This document shows positions 1 through 6,572 of a stretch of DNA of 6,618 bases, piece after piece; position 1 is the stretch's first letter, and each line of letters begins with the position of its first letter. The stretch comes from an uncultured Chlorobiaceae bacterium. Lineage in GTDB: Bacteria; Bacteroidota; Chlorobiia; Chlorobiales; Chlorobiaceae. Under the pieces are notes generated by a model. It saw only the letters and a list, made by a program, of their open reading frames with translations, did no database searches and was not told the DNA's origin. Both the position numbers and the translations under genes were made by a program. The stretch spans positions 1 to 6,618 of the forward strand of contig CAIVCU010000438.1 in the NCBI GenBank assembly GCA_903904495.1, written 5' to 3'.

Positions 1-1
1 C

Positions 2-55
2 GTACGATCCCTGAACTTGTCTGAGATTTGCAAGAATGAGGGTTATTACCCATAG
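2..55 (+). CDS. Possible 3' tail of an upstream gene (partial)
   Basis: One frame is open from the window edge and reads VRSLNLSEICKNEGYYP before a TAG at 53-55, six bases before the ATG of the permease gene. That gap resembles the 7 bp gap between the next two genes, so this could be the last codons of a first operon gene. The other two plus frames also stop early (TGA at 12-14 and at 22-24), so 55 bases cannot settle which frame, if any, is coding. I do not recognise the product. Confidence 0.25.
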   Translation, partial: VRSLNLSEICKNEGYYP

Positions 56-61
56 TATTTC

Positions 62-1141
62 ATGAAGATTCTCAATCGTTACATATTCGGGCAGTTTGCG
101 AAGGCATTTCTCTTTACTTCGGCAGCTTTTGTTTTCCTGTTCATTCTTATCAGCATGGTTGAAAAACTCGATAAGTTTATGGACAGGAATCTCAGCTTTA
201 TGGTGATTGCCCGGTATTACGCTTTATCAATGCCGTCCACCCTGCTGATAACATCACCTGTCAGTGCCCTGTTATCGTCAATACTTGTAGCAGGAAGACT
301 CTCCGCTTCAAGCGAACTTCCCGCCATTCGATCTGCAGGGGTCAGTATGCGCCAGTTGCTGACCCCGTTTCTGGCAGGCGGGGTTCTTATCTGCGGCATC
401 AATCTTGTCAATGCCTGCTGGATCGCACCGGAAGCATTTACAGGCATGAATGCCTTTGAACAGCATTATGTCAATGATAATTCGGAACTGACCCAGAAAA
501 AGGGAACTCTGCATATTCTCGAATCCGGGAACCGTATCGTGTCGTTAGGAGCTTTTGATGTCAGCCGGTTAAACGCCAGTGCGGTCTCCCTGGAGGAGTT
601 CAACGGTTCTCACCTCAGCATACGGACAGATGCTGAATCAATGCGCTATGACGCCGCAACCGGACAGTGGATCATGAACAATGCATCAACCCGTCTGTTC
701 AGAGATAAGAGTGAACAATATAGTGTTGCACCCCTGAAGCCGCTAACGCTCAACCTGACGCCGCACTCACTTGAGGAGCTTAATCTGCAACCGGATGAGA
801 TGAATGTCATCCGGCATTACCGGTATCTTGCTGATAAAGAGAACGCCGGATTTTCAGGTCTTGAACGATCCATGGTAAAGCTCCATTCAAAGATAGCGTT
901 ACCATTCGCGTCGCTCATTATCATTCTGATCGGAGTGCCCCTGTCGGCAAAAAAGAAACGTGGAGGGCTTGCTTCTGAAATAAGTATCACCCTTCTTATC
1001 GGCTTTCTCTTTCTTGGATTGCAAAAAACCATTGCGATTGCAGGATATCAGGGAATTATGAACCCCATGCTGGCGGCATGGCTGCCGAACATACTCTTTC
1101 TCTGTATCGGCTATGCGATCTATAAAACCGCAATCGATTAA
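62..1141 (+). CDS. LptF/LptG-family lipopolysaccharide export permease (YjgP/YjgQ family)
   Basis: A 359-residue inner-membrane protein of the family whose LptF and LptG members, with the ATPase LptB, extract LPS from the inner membrane and pass it to the LptC/LptA bridge. The expected layout is visible. The N-terminus (MKILNRYIFGQF) leads into a first membrane helix at about 15-33, then the family-typical EKLDKFMD. Helices two and three lie at about 57-77 and 101-121, joined by the cytoplasmic motif ELPAIRSAGVS (85-95), which fits the coupling-helix region. A soluble part at about 125-270 fits the periplasmic beta-jellyroll. Three more helices lie at about 278-295, 306-326 and 333-355. Length is normal for the family. 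The ATG at 62 has no good Shine-Dalgarno; a GAGG at 38-41 is too distant. LptF and LptG cannot be separated confidently by eye, so no symbol is given. The SAM hydrolase gene follows after 7 bp, suggesting one transcript. Confidence 0.93.
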   Translation: MKILNRYIFGQFAKAFLFTSAAFVFLFILISMVEKLDKFMDRNLSFMVIARYYALSMPSTLLITSPVSALLSSILVAGRLSASSELPAIRSAGVSMRQLLTPFLAGGVLICGINLVNACWIAPEAFTGMNAFEQHYVNDNSELTQKKGTLHILESGNRIVSLGAFDVSRLNASAVSLEEFNGSHLSIRTDAESMRYDAATGQWIMNNASTRLFRDKSEQYSVAPLKPLTLNLTPHSLEELNLQPDEMNVIRHYRYLADKENAGFSGLERSMVKLHSKIALPFASLIIILIGVPLSAKKKRGGLASEISITLLIGFLFLGLQKTIAIAGYQGIMNPMLAAWLPNILFLCIGYAIYKTAID

Positions 1142-1148
1142 AATATCA

Positions 1149-1955
1149 ATGAGTACAGAATACCCGCACACTATTGTCGTGATGACTGATTTCGGGCTAC
1201 ATGACACCTATGTCGGGCAGATGAAGGGAGTCATACTTTCACTTGCTCCTTTCGTTCAGATTATTGACCTTACGCACTCCATCTCGCCTCAAAACATTGT
1301 TCAAGGTGCTTTCTTTCTCGGCAAGTCCCTTCCTTTTTTCCCTGAGAGATCAATTATTCTCTCAGTGGTCGATCCGGGAGTCGGATCATCACGTAAAGCA
1401 ATTGCTGTTGCAACCGAGAACCAGACCTTTCTTGCTCCGGATAACGGCTTGCTCACTGCTATTTTTCAAACCCGGAAAATAAAGCGCTGCGTATCCATAA
1501 CAGAGAAGCGATTCATGCTCTCTGAGCGGAGTTCAACCTTTCATGGACGGGATGTTTTTTCTCCTGTTGCTGCACATCTGGCATCAGGAGTTTCACTGCA
1601 GGAGCTTGGCAATGCAATTGATCCTGCAGATTGCATAAAGATTCCAATGCCGGAATGCAAGAGCTGTGATAACGGACAATCATGGGATGGCAGCATCATT
1701 TATACCGATTATTTCGGAAATTTGGTCACCTCTCTTGATTCGAAACGTTTCGATACCGGAAAACTATGGATAGTCAGTGCGGGAACGTGCAACCAGATTC
1801 CGGTTGTCACCACCTATAGTGACGTTCAGGAGCAAGAGATGCTTGCCTATACGGGAAGCGGCGGCATGATTGAGATTGCAGTGAGAAACGGGAATGCCGC
1901 GTATACGACAGGACTGAAAGAGGGAAATCCGGTAAAACTTTCAATACGATCCTGA
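1149..1955 (+). CDS. S-adenosyl-L-methionine hydrolase, adenosine-forming (DUF62 / SAM hydroxide adenosyltransferase)
   Basis: A 268-residue cytosolic enzyme of the family that attacks SAM with water or hydroxide to give adenosine and methionine. The N-terminal domain opens with TDFGLHDTYVGQMKGV (13-28), the family signature. The proposed catalytic Asp, Arg and His are all present: D75 and R82 in VVDPGVGSSRK, seven apart as in the archaeal enzymes, and H132 in TFHGRD. LAPDNGLL (95-102) is also typical. The C-terminal domain carries YFGNLVTS (188-195) and GSGGMIEIAVRNG (236-248). The related fluorinase and chlorinase carry an extra N-domain loop that is not apparent here, so hydrolase is the better call. 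The ATG at 1149 is preferred over an in-frame ATG at 1113, which would overlap the permease by 29 bp and add 12 residues unlike the family. There is no clear Shine-Dalgarno. The biological purpose of this reaction is not well established. The position 7 bp behind the permease suggests co-expression. Confidence 0.95.
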   Translation: MSTEYPHTIVVMTDFGLHDTYVGQMKGVILSLAPFVQIIDLTHSISPQNIVQGAFFLGKSLPFFPERSIILSVVDPGVGSSRKAIAVATENQTFLAPDNGLLTAIFQTRKIKRCVSITEKRFMLSERSSTFHGRDVFSPVAAHLASGVSLQELGNAIDPADCIKIPMPECKSCDNGQSWDGSIIYTDYFGNLVTSLDSKRFDTGKLWIVSAGTCNQIPVVTTYSDVQEQEMLAYTGSGGMIEIAVRNGNAAYTTGLKEGNPVKLSIRS

Positions 1956-1978
1956 CAAGCCGGGCTTAAAAGCATAAA

Positions 1979-2010
1979 GGAGTCCAAGCAAAACTTTTTG
2001 CCTGCACTCC
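1979..2010 (-). terminator. Probable intrinsic terminator of rpoD
   Basis: Read on the minus strand, arms GGAGTGCAGGCAAA and TTTGCTTGGACTCC can pair along their whole length, with one G-G mismatch and one G-T wobble, closing a four-base loop (AAGT). The hairpin is followed by TTTATGCTTTT, an interrupted T tract. It starts 43 bases after the rpoD stop. Read on the plus strand the hairpin pairs less well and has no T tract, so it fits rpoD better than the converging SAM hydrolase gene. A smaller palindrome, AAGCCGGGCTT at 1957-1967 just after the hydrolase stop, is too weak to call. Confidence 0.55.
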
Positions 2011-2053
2011 CTGCTATGTATTGCCTCAAAAAGAGATATAGCTGTTGAAACAA

Positions 2054-2953
2054 TCAGCTTCCGATGTACTCCTTCAGAATTTTGCTGTACGCTGACTGCC
2101 TTAAACGGCGAATTGCTTTTTCCTTGATCTGCCGGACGCGCTCCCTGGTGAGCTTGAATTTCTCTCCAATCTCCTCAAGGGTCAGCGGATTATCCATTCC
2201 GATCCCGAAATAAGACTTTATAACGTCTGCTTCTCTCGGCGCAAGGACGGAAAGAGAGCGTTCGACTTCAAGCGTTAAAGAGTCGCGGTTAAGACCATAA
2301 TCAGGCAGATGACCATCATTCTGCAGAACATCAAGCAGGCGGTTATCATCACCCTGAGCAAAGGGAGCATCAACCGAAACGTGCCTTCCTGCAATTTTAA
2401 GTGTATCCGCAACATCCTGAGAATCCATCTCGAGGAGGGTCGCAAGTTCCCTTGTGTTGGGATCACGTTCAAATTCCTGCTCAAGCTGGCTGTATGCCTT
2501 GCTGATCTTATTAAGTGTCCCCACCCTGTTCAGAGGGAGCCTCACGATTCTCGACTGCTCGGCCAAAGCCTGAAGAATCGACTGGCGAATCCACCATACC
2601 GCATAGGATATGAACTTGAATCCGCGGGTTTCATCAAAACGTTTTGCTGCCTTTATCAGACCAAGATTGCCTTCGTTAATAAGGTCTCCAAGAGTCAAGC
2701 CCTGGTTTTGATACTGTTTAGCAACAGAAACGACAAATCGTAAATTTCCCTTAATCAATTTATCAAGCGCACGCTTTGCCCTTTTGTATTCAGTTGTATC
2801 GACCGGCATATCAAAGCCCTCTTTGATTGCCTTTGTCAATTTGACCTCATCTTCGGCTGTCAATAAATCATATTTTCCTATCTCCTGCAGGTAACGATCG
2901 AGAGAAAGGCTCTCGCGATTGGTTATCTGTTTGCTTATTTTAAGCTGCCTCAT
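2054..2953 (-). CDS. rpoD: Primary RNA polymerase sigma factor (RpoD/SigA type, lacking region 1.1)
   Basis: A 299-residue sigma-70 family protein that directs RNA polymerase core to housekeeping promoters. It begins almost directly with region 1.2 (SLDRYLQEIG at 17-26; acidic region 1.1 is absent), as in Bacteroidota/Chlorobi primary sigmas. Region 2 runs from about NLRFVVSVAKQYQNQGL (70-86) through DLINEGNLGLIKAAKRFD to the -10 recognition helix FISYAVWWIRQSILQALAEQ (114-133). Region 3 includes RIVRLPLN (135-142) and VSVDAPF (192-198). Region 4.2 is LTLEEIGEKFKLTRERVRQIKEKAIRRLR (257-285), with the -35 contact residues R270, E271, R274 and Q275 kept. About 12 extra residues sit between regions 1.2 and 2 (roughly 47-58) compared with Bacteroidota proteins as I recall them. 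The ATG at 2953 is chosen because MRQLKISKQITNRE is the usual N-terminus and a strong Shine-Dalgarno precedes it; an in-frame ATG at 3028 would add 25 atypical residues. No promoter could be called with confidence in 2970-3060. Confidence 0.96.
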   Translation of the reverse strand: MRQLKISKQITNRESLSLDRYLQEIGKYDLLTAEDEVKLTKAIKEGFDMPVDTTEYKRAKRALDKLIKGNLRFVVSVAKQYQNQGLTLGDLINEGNLGLIKAAKRFDETRGFKFISYAVWWIRQSILQALAEQSRIVRLPLNRVGTLNKISKAYSQLEQEFERDPNTRELATLLEMDSQDVADTLKIAGRHVSVDAPFAQGDDNRLLDVLQNDGHLPDYGLNRDSLTLEVERSLSVLAPREADVIKSYFGIGMDNPLTLEEIGEKFKLTRERVRQIKEKAIRRLRQSAYSKILKEYIGS

Positions 2954-2962
2954 GTATATCTT

Positions 2963-2969
2963 CTCCCTT
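2963..2969 (-). promoter_or_regulatory. Shine-Dalgarno site deciding the rpoD start
   Basis: On the minus strand AAGGGAG lies nine bases before the ATG at 2953. It is the best ribosome-binding site in the window and argues for the 299-residue start over the longer reading frame that opens at 3028. Confidence 0.75.
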
Positions 2970-3041
2970 GCGAACTTCAGCGATTTAAACCTTTCCTGAC
3001 GGCTGACGTGATACTGAAAAAACCACAAAATATCATTTCAG

Positions 3042-3107
3042 GGTGATTAAATCTAAAAAAACGATTTTTTTCTTCTCTCACTACATTGAGAGAGAAGAAA
3101 AATCACC
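3042..3107. repeat. Nested and overlapping inverted repeats in the valS-rpoD gap
   Basis: Three symmetrical elements share this 66-bp stretch. Outer arms are GGTGATT (3042-3048) and AATCACC (3101-3107). Inner arms of 13 bp lie at 3067-3079 and 3090-3102. An A7-CGA-T7 palindrome lies at 3055-3071. The inner stem and the A/T palindrome share 3067-3071, so they cannot both form fully, and the outer arms overlap the end of the inner right arm at 3101-3102. Confidence 0.6.
3055..3107 (-). terminator. Long hairpin between valS and rpoD, probable valS terminator
   Basis: A perfect 13-bp inverted repeat, TTTTTCTTCTCTC at 3067-3079 and GAGAGAAGAAAAA at 3090-3102, encloses a 10-base loop. It starts 19-24 bases after the valS stop. 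In the minus direction the hairpin is followed by AATCG and then seven T, which suits intrinsic termination, although the stem is AT-rich and the T tract is set back by five bases. The T tract also belongs to a second palindrome (AAAAAAACGATTTTTTT, 3055-3071) that overlaps the first hairpin. Terminator is the simplest reading. An additional effect on rpoD expression just downstream is possible but not shown. Confidence 0.5.
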
Positions 3108-3125
3108 TTACAATGCAACGCATCC

Positions 3126-5837
3126 TCAATCATTGAGAACAGTTAAGTTGCTGTTGAGTTTTGAAAGATTATCCTCCGCTTCACTAAGTTTTTCACGCTC
3201 TTTGTCAATCACTTCCTCAGGCGCATTGTCCACAAAACCTGCGTTTGAAAGTTTTTTGCGGAGAGAAGTGACATAGGAAGAGATATTGCTGATCTCTTTC
3301 TGGAGTCGCACCCGCTCTTTTTCAAATGATATTAACCCCTCAAGCAGCACAAATAGTTCATTACCTTCAACGACTGATCCTGCGGCATGCCGTGGTCGCT
3401 CTCCATCACTCATTATCTTTGGAATGCATTGACCAAGCGCAGCAATAAGCGGAAGATCAGCCTCAAATACCAGACGATCTGCATCGCCGGAAGGCCAGAG
3501 AAGAATTTCCGCCTCGCTGTTATGGGGAACTCCGAACAATGAGCGCAGACTTCTGACCTCGGTAACGAGCTTCTGAATCAAGGTAAAACCAAGGACATTG
3601 AGACCTTGTAACTCCGGATCGGAAAGCGGCATCGGCGAAAGCGCAATACTCTCAGTTGAAGAGCGCTGGAGAACCTGGTGCCATATTTCATCGGTAATAA
3701 ACGGCATGACCGGATGCAGCGACTTAAGGAAACCCTCAAGAACATGAACCGCGAGACAGACTGCTTTCTGTGCCTCCTGCCTTGTCACATCTCCTGAAAG
3801 TTGAACTTTGAGAGCTTCAAGATACCAGCCGCAGTAGTCATTCCAGAAAAAGTCGTAGAGTAACCGGACAATATCATTAACCCTGAACTGAGTAAATGAG
3901 GTATGGTAGCGGTCGAGCATATCATGATACCCTGCAAGAAGCCACTGTCCCGCCAGATCGAAACGTTCTGAACGCGGATCGAAATCCCGGTAGACCGATG
4001 CAAACTCTTCATGATTCCCGAAATACTTCTCACGCTGCATGAAGACAAGACGCGAGGCATTCCATATTTTTGTGGCGAAATTTCGTCCGAGTTCACACTT
4101 TTCCTCCCCGAAAAGCACATCCTGGCCGAGTGGAGCTATATAAATGATGGTGAAGCGAAGAGCATCCGTGCCATAGGTGTCCATGACCTTGATAGGATCA
4201 GGAGAATTGCCGAGGGACTTTGAAAGTTTCCGGCCTTTCATGTCACGGATAATGCTGGTAAAATAGACATCACGGAATGGAACCTCTCCCTTGAAATAGA
4301 GCCCGGCCATGATCATTCTGGCAACCCAGAAAAAAATGATGTCCGGTCCTGTTACCAATGTATCGGTAGGATAAAACGCTCTCAGGTCGTCATTGTCACA
4401 ATGGATATCTGTCCATCCAAGCGTTGTAAGCGGCCAGAGCCAGGAAGAGAACCAGGTATCGAGGACATCATCGTCCTGGACAAGTTTGTCGGTACCGGCA
4501 ATATGACAGGCCTCTTCGTATGAGGCGGCAACCCAGACCTTACCTTCAGTGTCATACCAGGCAGGAATGCGGTGTCCCCACCAGAGCTGGCGCGAGATGC
4601 ACCAATCCCTTATATTTCCCATCCAATGGCGATAGGTGTTGATCCAGTGCGGGGGATGAAACCGGATTTCTCCGTCATTGACAACCTGCAGAGCACGCTC
4701 GGTCAGGGGTGACATCCTGACAAACCACTGTTCAGAAAGATATGGCTCAACAACGACATCCGCGCGTTCGGAATAACCCACGTTGTGCTCGTACTCTTCA
4801 ACACGAACAAGATTGCCGAGTTCTTCGAGATCCTTGAGAATTTTTGTGCGCGCCTCAAACCGGTCCATTCCGGCATATCCAAACACATCGGTCATTCTCC
4901 CATCTTTTCCAACGACCGATATTGCCTGAAGATTGTGCCGTTTGCCGACTTCATAATCATTGGCGTCGTGTGCAGGAGTTATTTTCAATGCACCTGTACC
5001 GAACTCAATATCGACATAATCGTCAGCAATGATGGGGATATGCCTTCCTGCAACAGGAACAATGGCAAGTTCGCCTATAAGATCAAGGTAACGGGAATCC
5101 TGCGGATTAACAGCGATGGCAACGTCGCCAAGAATAGTTTCCGGCCTTACCGTCGCAATGGTAATGTATCGACCGGGATGGCGGACAAGGGCATACTGCA
5201 CGTAGACAAGATTATCCCGGCGAGGTTTCATGATAACCTCTTCATCGGAAAGAGCTGTCTGTGAGACCGGACACCAGTTAATGATGCGGGTACCACGGTA
5301 AATCAATCCATCACGATACAGTGTAATGAACGAATTGATAACTGCCTGTGAGGCACTGTCATCCATCGTGAAGAGATTGCGTCGCCAGTCGCAGGAAATG
5401 CCGAGACGACGAAGCTGTTTGAGAATGAGACCGCCGTACTCTTCCCTCCACTGCCATACATGGCCGAGAAACTCCTTCCGTCCGAGATCGTGACGTGTGA
5501 CTCCTTCGCCTTTAAGCTTTCTTTCAACGACCGTCTGTGTCGCTATTCCAGCATGATCGGTCCCGGGAAGCCATAGAGCTTCATGGCCGGTCATTCGATT
5601 GTAACGAATAAAAATATCCTGCAGCGTATGATTCAGCACATGCCCGAGCGTAAGACTTCCCGTAACATTCGGGGGAGGCATAAGGACGGTATAGGGAGTT
5701 TTTCCGTTTTCGAGGACACGGGAGCTTTCGGCATGAAAACTCCCTGTTGCCTCCCAGTGCGAACTTCTCCAGCGGTCTTCTACTTCTTGATGGTTATAGG
5801 TTTTTTCCAGATTGAATGATACCGTAGGATCGCTCAT
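3126..5837 (-). CDS. valS: Valyl-tRNA synthetase
   Basis: A 903-residue class I aminoacyl-tRNA synthetase that activates valine, charges tRNA-Val and hydrolyses mischarged Thr-tRNA-Val in the cytosol. The HIGH-type motif is PPPNVTGSLTLGH (54-66); PPPNVTG is typical of ValRS rather than IleRS. The inserted CP1 editing domain spans roughly 195-345 and shows TVRPETILGD (229-238) and GTGALKITPAHDANDYEVG (280-298). The catalytic domain resumes with WCISRQLWWGHRIPAWY (412-428) and DVLDTWFSSWLWP (457-469) and ends with the KMSKS loop as KLSKS (537-541). The anticodon-binding helical domain follows from about 600, including WYLEALK (671-677). The last 69 residues (from 835) are the charged ValRS coiled-coil arm with FVDNAPEEVIDKER. 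Length is within the family range (about 880-950). The ATG at 5837 gives a normal N-terminus, but no Shine-Dalgarno precedes it; the leader is T-rich (TTTTTTTATC). clpP ends 57 bp upstream with no terminator between. Confidence 0.99.
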   Translation of the reverse strand: MSDPTVSFNLEKTYNHQEVEDRWRSSHWEATGSFHAESSRVLENGKTPYTVLMPPPNVTGSLTLGHVLNHTLQDIFIRYNRMTGHEALWLPGTDHAGIATQTVVERKLKGEGVTRHDLGRKEFLGHVWQWREEYGGLILKQLRRLGISCDWRRNLFTMDDSASQAVINSFITLYRDGLIYRGTRIINWCPVSQTALSDEEVIMKPRRDNLVYVQYALVRHPGRYITIATVRPETILGDVAIAVNPQDSRYLDLIGELAIVPVAGRHIPIIADDYVDIEFGTGALKITPAHDANDYEVGKRHNLQAISVVGKDGRMTDVFGYAGMDRFEARTKILKDLEELGNLVRVEEYEHNVGYSERADVVVEPYLSEQWFVRMSPLTERALQVVNDGEIRFHPPHWINTYRHWMGNIRDWCISRQLWWGHRIPAWYDTEGKVWVAASYEEACHIAGTDKLVQDDDVLDTWFSSWLWPLTTLGWTDIHCDNDDLRAFYPTDTLVTGPDIIFFWVARMIMAGLYFKGEVPFRDVYFTSIIRDMKGRKLSKSLGNSPDPIKVMDTYGTDALRFTIIYIAPLGQDVLFGEEKCELGRNFATKIWNASRLVFMQREKYFGNHEEFASVYRDFDPRSERFDLAGQWLLAGYHDMLDRYHTSFTQFRVNDIVRLLYDFFWNDYCGWYLEALKVQLSGDVTRQEAQKAVCLAVHVLEGFLKSLHPVMPFITDEIWHQVLQRSSTESIALSPMPLSDPELQGLNVLGFTLIQKLVTEVRSLRSLFGVPHNSEAEILLWPSGDADRLVFEADLPLIAALGQCIPKIMSDGERPRHAAGSVVEGNELFVLLEGLISFEKERVRLQKEISNISSYVTSLRKKLSNAGFVDNAPEEVIDKEREKLSEAEDNLSKLNSNLTVLND

Positions 5838-5894
5838 GATAAAAAAATCGGTTACTGCTGATAAGTAAAAATGTGAATAAACGGATAGGCCGGA

Positions 5895-6572
5895 TCAGTC
5901 CTTCTTTTCCGGCATCGGGCGTTTCTCGAAAATTGAGTCAATAAGACCATAATCGAGCGCTTCCTGTGCATTCATCCAGCGATCCCTTTCTGAATCCTCC
6001 CTGATCTGCACCACGTCCTTACCGGTATGGTGGGCAAGCAGTTCGTCAAGCAGGTGCCTGATCTTTTCAATTTCACGAGCCTGAATAATAATATCAGTTT
6101 CCTGTCCATGCGCACCACCGGAGGGCTGGTGAATCATTATCCTCGAATGAGGCAGCGAGGCCCTCTTGCCTTTTGCTCCACTTGCGAGAAGAAATGCTCC
6201 CATACTTGCTGCCATACCGACACAGACTGTTGAAACATCGGGACGGATATACTGAATGGTATCGTAAATACCGAGTCCCGCTGATACACTTCCGCCAGGG
6301 GAGTTCACGTAGATATATATATCACGTTCCGGATCCTCTGACTCAAGAAAAATAAGCTGGGCCATGATGAGTCCTGCCACATGTTCATCAATGCCGCTGC
6401 CAAGAAAAATAATACGTTCACGCAGTAACCTTGAAAAAATATCAAAGGCTCTCTCGCCCCGCCCTGAAGTTTCTATAACCATGGGAACAAGAGTGTTGGT
6501 GATACTCTCTTCTATAGCTCCCGAATACATTTTTTTGGCATGATGCTCAAAACCAAAATTAATATTTGCCAT
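5895..6572 (-). CDS. clpP: ATP-dependent Clp protease proteolytic subunit
   Basis: A 225-residue serine peptidase subunit. ClpP forms a double-heptamer chamber that degrades proteins fed in by ClpX or ClpA/C unfoldases. The catalytic triad is complete: S123 in GMAASMGAFLLASG, H148 in MIHQPSGG and D197 in SERDRWMNA, with spacings of 25 and 49 that match the E. coli enzyme. VNSPGGSVSAG (89-99) is the substrate-binding strand region. The core begins at LVPMVIETSGRGERAFDIFSRLL (28-50), so about 27 residues (MANINFGFEHHAKKMYSG and on) precede the usual mature start, more than the 14-residue E. coli propeptide. The ATG at 6572 is kept because this N-terminus matches Chlorobi ClpP as I remember it, and AGGG lies five bases upstream; internal ATGs at residues 15 and 31 are alternatives. 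Only 46 bases of upstream DNA are in the window, so the promoter and any upstream partner are out of view. valS follows after 57 bp. Confidence 0.98.
   Translation of the reverse strand: MANINFGFEHHAKKMYSGAIEESITNTLVPMVIETSGRGERAFDIFSRLLRERIIFLGSGIDEHVAGLIMAQLIFLESEDPERDIYIYVNSPGGSVSAGLGIYDTIQYIRPDVSTVCVGMAASMGAFLLASGAKGKRASLPHSRIMIHQPSGGAHGQETDIIIQAREIEKIRHLLDELLAHHTGKDVVQIREDSERDRWMNAQEALDYGLIDSIFEKRPMPEKKD

Noticed and set aside
36..65. A 9-codon frame ending in a TGA that overlaps the permease ATG (ATGA)
   Set aside because: It is too short to judge, its frame has a stop at 12-14, and no ribosome-binding site precedes it. Leader-peptide coupling cannot be supported.
1113..1148. Upstream start for the SAM hydrolase overlapping the permease gene
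   Set aside because: It would add 12 residues before the family's usual N-terminus and overlap the permease by 29 bp; the ATG at 1149 fits better.
2309..2743. A 144-codon plus-strand open frame inside rpoD
   Set aside because: It lies wholly antisense to a conserved sigma factor, its translation is rich in Cys and Asn with no recognisable domain, and it has no ribosome-binding site. It is a shadow of rpoD codon use.
2954..3028. A 25-residue N-terminal extension of the sigma factor from the ATG at 3028
   Set aside because: The added residues (MWFFQYHVSRQERF...) are unlike sigma N-termini, and the strong AAGGGAG site points to the ATG at 2953.
3043..3276. A 77-codon plus-strand frame starting GTG in the valS-rpoD gap
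   Set aside because: It runs through the hairpin and into the antisense of the valS 3' end, and its start is low-complexity Lys/Phe/Ser sequence from the A and T tracts.
4785..5264. A 159-codon plus-strand open frame inside valS
   Set aside because: It is antisense to the well-conserved editing domain region of valS and its translation resembles no family I know.
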